Below are positions 37,888 to 47,065 of a stretch of DNA of 64,000 nucleotides, piece by piece. The DNA lies in assembly GCF_022662375.1 (NCBI RefSeq), contig NZ_JAKNQL010000004.1, positions 290,732 to 354,731 of the forward strand. Direction: 5' to 3'. Origin of the DNA: Pseudomonas sp. CROZ-RG-20F-R04-15 (GTDB lineage Bacteria; Pseudomonadota; Gammaproteobacteria; Pseudomonadales; Pseudomonadaceae). The notes under the pieces are model-generated. The model ran no database searches. It had not been told where the DNA came from and worked only from the letters and a program-made list of their open reading frames with translations. The position numbers and the translations under genes are program-made. Positions within the stretch are counted from its first letter, which is position 1, and each line of letters starts with the position of its first letter.

Positions 37888-38256
37888 ATGAAAAAGCCAA
37901 CACCCAATCCCCCCGAAACAAACACCGATCCAACCTCCCCCTACGCCTCCATCGACAGCAAAAAACTCCACGAAGCGGCCGACCGCGCCCTCGACCACTA
38001 CCTAAAACCGACTGCTCACCTCATGGCGTCCAATCGCCCCTACGAGCCGATGTACCTCGCCAACCCGGTGTACGACACGGAATCGTTGCTGGCCAATGCC
38101 AGCGAAACCCTCGGCTCGGTCACCGAGATGCTCAACAACTTTGCCGCCATGCTTGATACCTCACACCGCAAGACCGCGCTGGGCATCGCGCAAATCGTCA
38201 TGCTGACTGAGCTGGCGGTGAATCAGGCGCTGGATAACGTTCAGCCGACGGCGTAA
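37888..38256 (+). CDS. DUF6124 (formerly DUF3077) family protein
   Basis: 122 aa from ATG 37888, with AGGG 8 bp before it. The Pseudomonas-specific N-terminus is KPTPNPPETNTDPTSPYASIDSKKLHEAADRALDHYL. The C-terminal half is helical (DTESLLANASETLGSV...IAQIVMLTELAVNQALDNV). There is no signal peptide or membrane segment. Members occur in many copies in fluorescens-group genomes; the function is unknown. The gene is preceded by a strongly structured leader and closed by a terminator, so expression is probably controlled at the RNA level. Confidence 0.85.
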   Translation: MKKPTPNPPETNTDPTSPYASIDSKKLHEAADRALDHYLKPTAHLMASNRPYEPMYLANPVYDTESLLANASETLGSVTEMLNNFAAMLDTSHRKTALGIAQIVMLTELAVNQALDNVQPTA

Positions 38257-38270
38257 TTACTTCGACGTAT

Positions 38271-38307
38271 AAAAAATCCGATGCCCGCGAAGGCATCGGA
38301 TTTTTTT
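38271..38307 (+). terminator. Terminator after the DUF6124 gene
   Basis: AATCCGATGCC (38275-38285) pairs with GGCATCGGATT (38292-38302) and is followed by T to 38307. The A-run before the stem could serve the convergent flavin reductase. Confidence 0.92.
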
Positions 38308-38346
38308 GATTGGGCCAAAGGTCAAACATCAACGCAAAGCTATTAT

Positions 38347-38946
38347 TCAAACCGTTAGCGTCTTGCCATCCACCGCATCACCAATCTTCAGGAAATGCCC
38401 ACCCGCCACATGGTGCAAGGTGCGCAAACCGTCATGCCCTTCGAAATGCCAGCGCCCTTCGCTGAATACGCGTTCATCGGCGTGGGCGGCGATGACTTCG
38501 GCGAGGAACAGGTCGTATTGCTCGTGATTGCGCGGCTCTGGCAGCAAACGACATTCCAGCCAAGCGACGCAGCCTTCTAGCAGCGGCGCTTCGACTCGTT
38601 CGCCAGCAAACGTCTGCAGGCCGTAAGCCTGAAACTTGTCTTGTCCTTGGGTTTGGGTGATGTCCAGACCCGAGGTATTGCCGACGGTTTGCACGATGTC
38701 GGCTTGATCGACACAAGGGACGTTGAGCACGAAAGTGCCCGAGGCTTCGAGAAGTTGGCGGGTCCAGGTGGATTTATCGAGGACGACGGCGACTTTCGGT
38801 GGTTCGAAGTCCAATGGCATTGCCCAAGCGGCGGCCATGATATTGCGCTGACCGTCGTGGGCGGCGCTGACCAGTACGGTCGGCCCGTGGTTGAGCAGAC
38901 GGTAGGCTTTGTTCAGGGGCACCGGGCGGCGGTGGGAATCGCTCAT
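38347..38946 (-). CDS. Flavin reductase family protein (FMN-binding split barrel)
   Basis: 199 aa. The DIM6/NTAB split-barrel pattern is LLNHGPTVLVSAAHDGQRNIMAAAWAMPLDFEPPKVAVVLDKSTWTRQLLEASGTFVLNVP, with FMN contacts in the AAAWAMP region. It may supply reduced flavin to a monooxygenase or act as a stand-alone flavoprotein. No monooxygenase lies next to it, so the partner is unknown. Confidence 0.85.
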   Translation of the reverse strand: MSDSHRRPVPLNKAYRLLNHGPTVLVSAAHDGQRNIMAAAWAMPLDFEPPKVAVVLDKSTWTRQLLEASGTFVLNVPCVDQADIVQTVGNTSGLDITQTQGQDKFQAYGLQTFAGERVEAPLLEGCVAWLECRLLPEPRNHEQYDLFLAEVIAAHADERVFSEGRWHFEGHDGLRTLHHVAGGHFLKIGDAVDGKTLTV

Positions 38947-39015
38947 GGGATCTGCTCCGGGGGAAAAGGAGCCGATTGTAGCGCCAGACCACAGAAAGAA
39001 GGCGGGGGAAAAACC

Positions 39016-39105
39016 TGTGGGAGCGAGCCTGCTCGCGAAAGCGGCGTGTCAGTCAACAGCACTGCTGAGTGAACTGACGCATTCGCGAGCAAGCTCGCTC
39101 CCACA
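39016..39105. repeat. REP doublet (REPIN)
   Basis: TGTGGGAGCGAGCCTGCTCG and the inverted copy ending GCTCGCTCCCACA lie in the 174-bp gap between the flavin reductase and the PAS chemoreceptor. Confidence 0.9.
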
Positions 39106-39120
39106 TGGGCTCAGTGCAGG

Positions 39121-40437
39121 TCAGTGGGAGAGTTGATTGGCAAACTGGCCGACAGCATTCACGACTTTCTGCGCACCATCCTGAATCTCGACAATCACCG
39201 TACCTGCCTCTGCCGCCAGCGCCAGCCCCTGTTCGGCCTGAAGCTTGCCGTCGGTCATCAGCGCCACCGCATTGCGCGCCATTTCCTGGTTCTGCCGTAC
39301 CACGGTGACGATCTCTTCGGTCGCCTGACTGGTACGCGAGGCCAGTTGCCGCACTTCGTCGGCCACCACCGCAAAACCACGGCCCTGCTCACCGGCACGC
39401 GCCGCCTCAATGGCAGCGTTGAGCGCCAGCAGGTTGGTCTGTTCGGCGATGCCGCTGATGGTTTTGACGATGGTGCCGATCACCTGCGACTGCTCATTCA
39501 GCGCTTCAATGCCTTCGCCGGCGGCCTGCATGTGCCGCGACAGATCTCGCATTACGTTGACCGCTTCAGTCACCACGGTGGTGCCACGTTGCGCGGTGCT
39601 GTCGGTTTGCTGCGAAGTGCTGTAGGCGATGCTGGCTGCGTCGGCGACGGCTTGCTCGCGGTTGACCTGATCGGTGATCACCGTGGCGAACTTCACCACT
39701 TTGTAGAGTTTGTCGTTGGCATCGACCACCGGGTTGTAGGACGCCTCCAGCCACACCGTACGACCATGGCTGTCGACACGTTTGAAGCGGTCAGCGACGA
39801 ACTCGCCATTGTTCAGACGACGCCAGAAATTCTGGTACTCGGCGCTGTTGTATTCCTCCGGAGCGCAGAACGTGCGGTGATGTTTGCCCTTGATCTGCGC
39901 CAGGCTGTAACCCATGCCGCTGAGGAAGCGATCGTTGGCGTTCAGCACATTGCCGTTGAGGTCGAACTCGATCACCGCAGTGGAACGCACCAGCGCACCG
40001 ATCAGGTTTTCATGTTCACGAGAAGCTTCAATGGTGCGGGTCAGGTCGCTGGCAAACAGCGAAATGTGCTTGATGCGCCCATCCGAAGAACGCACCGGTT
40101 GCACGATCGAACGCAGCCACGCTTCTTCACCATTGCCACGCAACAGGCGCACGGCACCGGCGAAATGCTCGCCGCGATTCATGGCGTTTTTGAAGCGGTG
40201 GTGGAACTCGTCTGACTTCACATGTGCCGGGACGATGTCTTCAATGGCACGACCGATCAGGTCATGACCCTTGTAGAGCATCTCGGTGAGGAAGTTCTGG
40301 TTGACCGATTGAATGCGCCCGTCGGGCTCAAGGGTCAGCACCAGCATCTCGCTTTCCAGGCTTTCCTTCACTTGCACAAGGCTGGAGAGTTCTTCACGAA
40401 GAGCGGCCAGCTCTTGCTTCAAGCGTTTGTTGAACAT
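39121..40437 (-). CDS. PAS-PAS methyl-accepting protein, BdlA-like
   Basis: 438 aa from [17 protein letters not shown] (40437). The frame runs 16 codons further, but this start begins the conserved coiled coil. Two PAS domains follow (residues about 40-130 with [17 protein letters not shown], and about 150-250 with [20 protein letters not shown]), then an MCP signalling hairpin ([37 protein letters not shown]). There are no membrane segments, so it is a soluble receptor. The layout matches BdlA and Aer2-like proteins, which sense redox or oxygen and influence biofilm dispersal in P. aeruginosa. The second PAS may bind haem or FAD; this is not decided here. Confidence 0.88.
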   Translation of the reverse strand: MFNKRLKQELAALREELSSLVQVKESLESEMLVLTLEPDGRIQSVNQNFLTEMLYKGHDLIGRAIEDIVPAHVKSDEFHHRFKNAMNRGEHFAGAVRLLRGNGEEAWLRSIVQPVRSSDGRIKHISLFASDLTRTIEASREHENLIGALVRSTAVIEFDLNGNVLNANDRFLSGMGYSLAQIKGKHHRTFCAPEEYNSAEYQNFWRRLNNGEFVADRFKRVDSHGRTVWLEASYNPVVDANDKLYKVVKFATVITDQVNREQAVADAASIAYSTSQQTDSTAQRGTTVVTEAVNVMRDLSRHMQAAGEGIEALNEQSQVIGTIVKTISGIAEQTNLLALNAAIEAARAGEQGRGFAVVADEVRQLASRTSQATEEIVTVVRQNQEMARNAVALMTDGKLQAEQGLALAAEAGTVIVEIQDGAQKVVNAVGQFANQLSH

Positions 40438-40632
40438 GGGAAAGTACCGATGGGCAGGATAGAAAGCGGGATGCAGCCTAGCCATCGGCCTTGAAAATCT
40501 TTTCTGAAGAGCGCTTGCGACCGGTCAGTCAAAAATAATCTCGACAGGCCGTCGGACTGCTCCACCCTCCACAAGCCAGATACAAAACCCAGCGCTCTGG
40601 CCCGGCCATATCAGGTATTCTCAGGATAAATT

Positions 40633-40647
40633 GCAACAACATGTTGC
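40633..40647 (+). promoter_or_regulatory. 15-bp dyad before the gluconate permease
   Basis: GCAACA, aca, TGTTGC: perfect 6-bp arms, 29 bp before the TTG start at 40676. It is operator-like; the regulator is unknown. Confidence 0.35.
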
Positions 40648-40675
40648 CGGTATTCGCCCGATAAGGAGTCCCGTT

Positions 40676-42046
40676 TTGGATTTATCGACCGCTGCCTGGA
40701 TGGTGCATGACACCCGCCTGATTCTCTGCTGCCTGCTGGCCATTGCGACGATCATCGTGTTGATCAGTGCCACCAAACTTCCGCCGTTTCTATCGATCCT
40801 GATTGGCACTTTCATCGCCGGTGTCGGCGCCGGTTTACCGCCCGAAGACGTGGCCAAGGCGTTCAGCAAAGGCGCCGGGGCGATTCTCGGTGAAGCGGGG
40901 ATCATCATTGCGCTGGGTTCGATGCTCGGTGCGCTGATGGCCGAATCCGGCGCCGCCGACCGCATTGCCTCGACCTTGCTCGGGCTGGGCAAAGGCAAGT
41001 CACTGCCGTGGGTCATGGCGCTGGTGGCGATGGTGATTGGCCTGCCGCTGTTTTTTGAAGTGGGGCTGGTGATGATGGTGCCGATCATCTTCGTCATGGC
41101 TCGCCGTTCAGGTCAGCCGCTACTGAAAATCGCGATTCCGGCACTGGCCGGGATGACCACCCTGCATGCGCTGATGCCGCCGCATCCGGGGCCGTTGATT
41201 GCCGTCAGCGCGCTGCATGCCGATCTCGGGCTGACCATGTTGCTCGGTTTCAGCATCGCCATCCCGGCGGTGATTCTGGCCGGGCCGCTGTACGGCAACT
41301 GGCTGTCGAAACGCATGCATGTCGATGAGCCGGCAGAGCTCGGCGCCCTGTTCAGTGCGCCGCCGAAAGCGCCGCGCCAGCCGAGTTTCGGCATGTCGCT
41401 GCTGATCATTCTGTTGCCGGTGCTGCTGATGCTCGGCAGCACTCTGGCGAAAGTCGCGATGAGCCCTGAAAGCAGCGTCGCTCTGACCCTGAAGTTCCTC
41501 GGCGAACCGTTGGTGGCGCTGGGCATTGCAGTGATGGCGGCGGTGATCTGCCTCGGCTGGGCCAATGGCATGCCCCGCGAAGACGTCGGCGGCACCCTGC
41601 GCAAAAGCCTCGCGCCGATTGCCGTGCTGTTGCTGACCATCGGTGCTGGTGGCGGTTTGAAGCAGACCTTGCTGGATGCCGGCGTCAGCCAGACCATCAG
41701 TAAAGTCGCTGAAGGCGCGCACATGCCGTACCTGTTGCTGGCCTGGCTGATCGCCGTGGCATTGCGTCAAGCCACAGGCTCGGCGACGGTGGCCACGACC
41801 ACCACGGCGGGGATTCTGGCGCCGATGATGGCGGGCCTCGTCGCAACACAAAGTTCGTTGGTGGCGTTGGCGATTGGCGCCGGCTCGGTGTTCTTCTGCC
41901 ACGTCAACGACGCCGGTTTCTGGATGGTTCGCGAGTACTTTGGCTTGCAGCTGAAACAGACGATCTGGGTCTGGTCGATCCTGCAGACCATCGTCTCGGT
42001 GGTGGGCCTGGTAGGGACGTTGCTGTGGTGGCACTGGTTGACGTGA
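40676..42046 (+). CDS. gntP: Gluconate:H+ symporter, GntP family
   Basis: 456 aa from a TTG at 40676, chosen because AAGGAG (40663-40668) lies 7 bp before it; a TTG further up at 40631 lacks a ribosome site. There are about twelve to fourteen membrane segments. Family motifs are KLPPFLSILIGTFIAGVGAGLPPEDVAKAFSKGAGAILGE, ALMPPHPGPLIAVSALHADLG and ATGSATVATTTTAGILAP. It imports gluconate or a related sugar acid. No gluconokinase is next to it. Confidence 0.88.
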   Translation: MDLSTAAWMVHDTRLILCCLLAIATIIVLISATKLPPFLSILIGTFIAGVGAGLPPEDVAKAFSKGAGAILGEAGIIIALGSMLGALMAESGAADRIASTLLGLGKGKSLPWVMALVAMVIGLPLFFEVGLVMMVPIIFVMARRSGQPLLKIAIPALAGMTTLHALMPPHPGPLIAVSALHADLGLTMLLGFSIAIPAVILAGPLYGNWLSKRMHVDEPAELGALFSAPPKAPRQPSFGMSLLIILLPVLLMLGSTLAKVAMSPESSVALTLKFLGEPLVALGIAVMAAVICLGWANGMPREDVGGTLRKSLAPIAVLLLTIGAGGGLKQTLLDAGVSQTISKVAEGAHMPYLLLAWLIAVALRQATGSATVATTTTAGILAPMMAGLVATQSSLVALAIGAGSVFFCHVNDAGFWMVREYFGLQLKQTIWVWSILQTIVSVVGLVGTLLWWHWLT

Positions 42047-42075
42047 CGGCCTCGGCGGGTTTGCGCAGAGGCCGT
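42046..42075. terminator. Possible bidirectional hairpin between gntP and the MHS transporter
   Basis: ACGGCCTC (42046-42053) pairs with GAGGCCGT (42068-42075) between the convergent gntP and MHS genes. There is no T-run, so the terminator role is uncertain. Confidence 0.35.
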
Positions 42076-42085
42076 TAACTCGCCT

Positions 42086-43399
42086 TCAGGAACAGGGCGC
42101 CACGGATTGGCTGCCGACTCGGGGCATGCGCGCGCCAAAATACGCCGCGCTGACGATGCCGACCATGCCCATCACCGCGCAGAACATCACACAAATCCAC
42201 GGGCTCCACGGCATCAGACCGATCAGCAGCAGCGGTGTGATGCTTGCCCAGGCGGCGTAGGCGATGTTGTAGGTGAAGGAAATGCCTGACACACGAATAC
42301 GCGCCGGGAACAGGCCGACCATCACCGATGGCACCGCGCCGACCACACCACACGCCAGACCGGCAATGGCGTAGGCGATACCAATCCACTCGCCACCGCT
42401 GATCAGGCAGCCGTAAAGCACACCGATACCCAGCGGCAGCAGCAGGCTATACAGCATGACCGTGCGCCACGCGCCAATGCGGTCGACCAGCAGGCCGGCG
42501 ATCACGCAACCGATGTTGAGAAAGACGATGCCCAATGCACTGAGGGCGAAGGTATGGCTGGCGGTCATGCCAAAGGTTTTCTGCATCATGGTCGGGGTGA
42601 TCACTACGAACACCACCACTGCCGAGGTCAATACGCAGGTCAGCAACATCGCCGGCAACATCGCCAATCGATGCTCGCGCAGCACCGTGCGCAGCGGCAG
42701 CTCGACCCGCGCTTCACGCTGCGCTTCCATGGCCATGAACACCGGGGTTTCGCTCAGCCAGCGGCGCAGGTAAACGCCAATTACGCCAAACACGCCGCCG
42801 AGCAGGAACGGGTAGCGCCAGGCGTAATCGAGGATTTCAGCAGGTGTGAAGACTTGCGCGAGAAACGTCGCGGTCAATGCGCCGATCAAGTAACCGAAGG
42901 TCAGCCCGGCCTGCAAAAAGCCCAAGGCATACCCGCGATGTCCAGTCGGTGCGTGCTCGGCGACGAACACCCAGGCGCTCGGCACCTCACCGCCGACCGC
43001 CGCACCTTGCAGAATGCGCAGCGCCAGCAACAGCAACGGCGCGAAATAACCGATCTGCGCATAGGTCGGCATGATCCCGATCAGCAGACACGGCAGCGCC
43101 ATCATCAGGATGCTCAGGCTGAAGACTTTCTTGCGCCCGAGTCTGTCGGCGAAATGCGCCATCAGAATCCCGCCCAGCGGCCGCGCCAGATAACCGGTGA
43201 CGAAAATCCCGAAGCTTTGCAGCAGGCGCAGCCACTCAGGCATTTCCGGCGGGAAGAACAACTGGCTGAGGGTCAGGGCGAAGAATACGAAAATGATGAA
43301 ATCGTAGATTTCCAGCGCACCGCCAAGGGCTGCAAGGCCGAGGGTCTTGTAGTCGGAACGGCTGAACGGCGCAGGTTTGGCCGGGGATTGGGCAGTCAT
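42086..43399 (-). CDS. MHS-family MFS transporter
   Basis: 437 aa from the ATG at 43399 (MTAQSPAKPAPFSRSDYKTLG); an upstream start at 43423 would add eight residues. There are twelve membrane segments. The metabolite:H+ symporter signature is seen in ALEIYDFIIFVFFALTLSQLFFP, GILMAHFADRLGRKKVF and ILQGAAVGGEVPSAWVFVAEHAP. Relatives carry citrate, ketoglutarate, proline/betaine and aromatic acids. The substrate is unknown. It converges on gntP. Confidence 0.88.
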   Translation of the reverse strand: MTAQSPAKPAPFSRSDYKTLGLAALGGALEIYDFIIFVFFALTLSQLFFPPEMPEWLRLLQSFGIFVTGYLARPLGGILMAHFADRLGRKKVFSLSILMMALPCLLIGIMPTYAQIGYFAPLLLLALRILQGAAVGGEVPSAWVFVAEHAPTGHRGYALGFLQAGLTFGYLIGALTATFLAQVFTPAEILDYAWRYPFLLGGVFGVIGVYLRRWLSETPVFMAMEAQREARVELPLRTVLREHRLAMLPAMLLTCVLTSAVVVFVVITPTMMQKTFGMTASHTFALSALGIVFLNIGCVIAGLLVDRIGAWRTVMLYSLLLPLGIGVLYGCLISGGEWIGIAYAIAGLACGVVGAVPSVMVGLFPARIRVSGISFTYNIAYAAWASITPLLLIGLMPWSPWICVMFCAVMGMVGIVSAAYFGARMPRVGSQSVAPCS

Positions 43400-43750
43400 G
43401 GCAAAGAACTCGGAAACAGGCAAAAAACCAAGGCGCCCATGGTCTACGCAAATGCGCGGATGGACAACCCGTTAGACCATAGTCCCGGTTTTGCAAAACC
43501 TGCTCACAAAGCATCGGCAGTTGAATTACTGTTATTGCCTGTCCAGCGGGATCACGCCAACCCCGGCCAACCGCAGTGAACCTCATGAGGGAGCGAGCCT
43601 GCTCGCGAAAGCGTCAGTTCAGGCGACCTCAATGTTGAATGTGCCGACCTCTTCGCGAGCAGGCTCGCTCCCACAGGGGATCTCCGCGCTGTCGAGATGG
43701 GCGCCTGCTCCCGCGGACCACAATAACCATAAAAATCCGAGGTACTCCCT
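43400..43750. other. Regulatory gap between the MHS transporter and atoE
   Basis: 351 bp without a gene. It contains an inverted pair ATGGTCTA (43439-43446) and TAGACCAT (43473-43480), a perfect GGTTTTGCAAAACC palindrome (43487-43500) and a REP doublet (43586-43675). The first two lie upstream of the MHS gene and could be its operators. Confidence 0.6.
43586..43675. repeat. REP doublet (REPIN)
   Basis: The left unit is TGAGGGAGCGAGCCTGCTCG (the usual GTGGG is changed to GAGGG). The right unit ends GCTCGCTCCCACA. Confidence 0.88.
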
Positions 43751-45169
43751 GTGGCCGTTGATATCGAAGATAGCCGCTCCGCACGCTTTGCCCTGCGCTG
43801 TTCAAGTTTCGCCGAACGCTGGTTTCCCGATTCCTGGGTATTCGCCGCGCTGGCCGTGATCATCGTCGCCCTGGCCACGCTGGCCATGGGCGCCAAACCC
43901 ACCGATGCGGCGATGGCCTTCGGTGACGGCTTCTGGAGCCTGATTCCGTTCACCATGCAAATGGCCTTCGTGGTGATCGGCGGCTACGTGGTCGCCAGCT
44001 CGCCACCCGCTGTAAAACTGATAGATCGCCTGGCGCGGATCCCGAAAAACGGCCGTTCCGCCGTGGCCTGGGTGGCGCTGATCTCGATGGTCGCGTCCCT
44101 GCTCAACTGGGGCCTGTCGCTGGTGTTCGGCGGTTTGCTGGTCCGCGCCCTCGCCCGCCGCACTGACCTGAAAATGGATTACCGCGCCGCCGGTGCCGCT
44201 GCCTACCTGGGCCTTGGTGCGGTGTGGGCGCTGGGTTTGTCGTCGTCGGCTGCACAATTACAGGCCAACCCCGCCAGCCTGCCGCCGTCGATCCTGTCGA
44301 TCACCGGGGTAATTCCATTCACCGAAACGATTTTCCTCTGGCAGTCCGGCGTCATGCTGCTGGCGCTGATCGTGATCTCGATCATCATCGCCTACGCCAC
44401 CGCCCCCGGACCGAACTCGGCGCGCGATGCCAAGGCCTGTGGCATCGACCCGGCCTTCAACCTGCCACCGCTGCAACCGCGTACGCGTCCCGGTGAATGG
44501 CTGGAACACAGTCCGCTGCTGATCATCGTGCTGGTGCTGCTGGCGGCGGGATGGCTGTTCCACGAGTTTTCGACCAAACCGGCGATCACCGCGATTTCCG
44601 GGCTGAACACCTACAACTTCCTGTTCATCATGCTCGGCGCGTTGCTGCACTGGCGCCCGCGCAGTTTCCTCGATGCCGTGGCTCGTGCGGTGCCGACCAC
44701 CACTGGCGTATTGATCCAATTCCCGCTGTACGGCTCGATTGCCGCGCTGATGACCACGGTCAAAGGCACCGATGCGCAAACCCTGGCGCACCACATCTCG
44801 ACGTTCTTCGTCAGCATCGCCTCCCACGACACCTATGCACTGCTGATGGGCGTGTACTCGGCGATACTGGGCTTCTTCATTCCGTCGGGCGGCGGCAAGT
44901 GGATTATCGAAGCGCCGTACGTGATGCAGGTCGCCAATGATCTGCAATATCACCTTGGCTGGGCGGTGCAGATCTACAACGCTGCAGAAGCGCTGCCTAA
45001 CCTGATCAACCCGTTCTACATGCTGCCGCTGCTCGGCGTACTCGGACTGAAGGCGCGGGATCTGATCGGCTTCTCGTTCGTGCAGTTGCTGGTGCACACG
45101 CCGCTGGTGCTGCTGTTGCTGTGGGCACTGGGGACGACATTGGCGTATACGCCGCCGGTCATGCCGTAA
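43751..45169 (+). CDS. atoE: Short-chain fatty acid transporter, AtoE family
   Basis: 472 aa from GTG 43751 (no better ATG nearby). There are about twelve membrane segments. AtoE-type motifs are ERWFPDSWVFAALAVIIVALATLAMG, GDGFWSLIPFTMQMAFVVIGGYVVA, LNWGLSLVFGGLLVRALARR and FIPSGGGKWIIEAPYV. It imports acetoacetate or butyrate-type acids. The other ato genes are not in the window. Confidence 0.9.
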   Translation: MAVDIEDSRSARFALRCSSFAERWFPDSWVFAALAVIIVALATLAMGAKPTDAAMAFGDGFWSLIPFTMQMAFVVIGGYVVASSPPAVKLIDRLARIPKNGRSAVAWVALISMVASLLNWGLSLVFGGLLVRALARRTDLKMDYRAAGAAAYLGLGAVWALGLSSSAAQLQANPASLPPSILSITGVIPFTETIFLWQSGVMLLALIVISIIIAYATAPGPNSARDAKACGIDPAFNLPPLQPRTRPGEWLEHSPLLIIVLVLLAAGWLFHEFSTKPAITAISGLNTYNFLFIMLGALLHWRPRSFLDAVARAVPTTTGVLIQFPLYGSIAALMTTVKGTDAQTLAHHISTFFVSIASHDTYALLMGVYSAILGFFIPSGGGKWIIEAPYVMQVANDLQYHLGWAVQIYNAAEALPNLINPFYMLPLLGVLGLKARDLIGFSFVQLLVHTPLVLLLLWALGTTLAYTPPVMP

Positions 45170-45356
45170 ACCCAAACGGGCGCAGTCATGTGGCCGCGCC
45201 CTGCACTTTGCTCCTGAAACAGCCGTGTATCGGGCTGTCTGTCGCAAATAATGGCTCAGAGCCATCATCCTGCTTTACCGCATCGCACCCTCAGTAATAT
45301 TCTGCGCGCCCATAAATGTTTCATTTGTTTACCAAGCGCAAAGGGAGTTCGTTGCA

Positions 45357-47054
45357 ATGATCGTAGGGATTGACCTGGGAACCACCAACAGCCTGGTCGC
45401 CGTCTGGCGTGGTGATGCCACCGAGTTGGTGCCCAATGCCCTGGGTCAGTTCCTGACACCGAGCGTTGTCGGGCTGGATGACCAAGGCCGGATTCTGGTC
45501 GGCCAGGCGGCGCGTGAGCGTCTGCACACGCATCCGCGCCTGACCGCATCGCTGTTCAAGCGCCACATGGGCAGCGCCACGGAAGTTTATCTGGCCGACA
45601 AAGCGTTTCGCCCGGAAGAACTCTCCGCGCTGGTGCTCAAGAGTCTGAAAGAAGACGTCGAGCGCGCGTTTGGCGAAACCGTCAGCGAAGCCGTGATCAG
45701 CGTCCCGGCCTATTTCAGCGATGCCCAGCGCAAGGCCACGCGGATCGCCGGCGAACTGGCCGGGCTGAAGGTCGAGAAGCTGATCAACGAACCGACCGCC
45801 GCCGCCCTCGCCTATGGACTGCACCAACGGGACAAGGAAACTTCGTTTCTGGTTTTCGACCTTGGTGGCGGCACGTTCGACGTGTCGATTCTGGAGCTGT
45901 TCGAAGGGGTCATGGAGGTGCGCGCCAGCGCCGGTGACAACTTCCTCGGCGGCGAAGACTTCGACACTGTGCTGCTTGAGCACTTCATCAGCCAGCACCG
46001 CTCAGCCGCAGACTTCCCTGAGCGCAGCAGCGTCATCCAGCCGCTGCGTCGCGAGGCCGAGCGTGTGCGCAAGGCGCTGGGGCAGGACGACAGCGCCGAA
46101 TTCCGCTTGCAACTCGGTGAGCGGCAGTGGACGCAAACCATCACCCAGCAACAGTTGGCGACGCTGTACATGCCGCTGCTCGAACGCCTGCGCGCGCCGA
46201 TTGAACGGGCACTGCGCGATGCGCGCATCCGCGTCAGCGACCTCGACGAAATTCTGCTGGTCGGTGGCACCACACGCATGCCGCTGGTGCGCAAACTCGC
46301 CGCCGGGCTGTTCGGCCGGTTCCCGTCGATCACCCTTGATCCTGATCAGGTGGTGGCACAGGGCGCGGCTATTCAGGCGGCACTCAAGGCCCGCGCCGCC
46401 GCGCTGGAAGAAGTGGTGCTGACCGACGTCTGCTCCTACACGCTGGGTATCGAGACTTCAACGCAGGTCGGCCGCAACTATGAGAGCGGCCACTACCTGC
46501 CGATCATCGAACGCAACAGCATCGTGCCGGTCAGTCGGGTGAAAACCGTGTACACGCTGCACGACAATCAGGAACACGTGGTCGTGCGGATCTTTCAGGG
46601 CGAAAGCCGTCTGGTCAAAGACAACGTGGCGCTCGGCGAACTGGACATCAAGGTGCCGAAACGCAAGGCCGGCGAAGTTGCCCTCGATGTGCGTTTCACC
46701 TACGACAACAACGGCCTGCTGGAAGCCCAGGTGAAAATCCCCCTGACCGGGCAACAGCATTCGCTGGTCATCGAGAACAACCCGGGCGTGCTCTCCCCCG
46801 AGGAAATCCAGCAACGCCTGCAAAACCTGGCACAGCTGAAAATTCATCCGCGCGAGCAGCAGGTCAACACGCTGCTGACTGCACGTCTGGAGCGTCTCTA
46901 TCAGGAGAGCCTGGGCGATCTGCGTGATCTGATGGGCGATTGGGCCAAGCAATTCCAGATCGCCCTCGACTCTCAGGACGAGCGGCAGATCCGTGAAGTG
47001 CGCACCGACTTGAGCCGCCGCCTGAGCGAACTTGATCGCACCCCGTGGCAATAA
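45357..47054 (+). CDS. hscC: Hsp70-family chaperone HscC
   Basis: 565 aa, close to E. coli HscC and shorter than DnaK. The ATPase domain (residues 1 to about 360) has MIVGIDLGTTNSLVAVW, FDLGGGTFDVSILELF and ILLVGGTTRMPLV. The substrate domain follows, with a short C-terminal helical part. It lacks the DnaK C-terminal disordered tail. The next gene, 11 bp on, encodes a J-domain protein, the expected co-chaperone. The upstream gap has two hairpins or dyads (45219-45238, 45251-45265) of unknown role. Confidence 0.92.
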   Translation: MIVGIDLGTTNSLVAVWRGDATELVPNALGQFLTPSVVGLDDQGRILVGQAARERLHTHPRLTASLFKRHMGSATEVYLADKAFRPEELSALVLKSLKEDVERAFGETVSEAVISVPAYFSDAQRKATRIAGELAGLKVEKLINEPTAAALAYGLHQRDKETSFLVFDLGGGTFDVSILELFEGVMEVRASAGDNFLGGEDFDTVLLEHFISQHRSAADFPERSSVIQPLRREAERVRKALGQDDSAEFRLQLGERQWTQTITQQQLATLYMPLLERLRAPIERALRDARIRVSDLDEILLVGGTTRMPLVRKLAAGLFGRFPSITLDPDQVVAQGAAIQAALKARAAALEEVVLTDVCSYTLGIETSTQVGRNYESGHYLPIIERNSIVPVSRVKTVYTLHDNQEHVVVRIFQGESRLVKDNVALGELDIKVPKRKAGEVALDVRFTYDNNGLLEAQVKIPLTGQQHSLVIENNPGVLSPEEIQQRLQNLAQLKIHPREQQVNTLLTARLERLYQESLGDLRDLMGDWAKQFQIALDSQDERQIREVRTDLSRRLSELDRTPWQ

Positions 47055-47065
47055 GGAGCCTGGCC

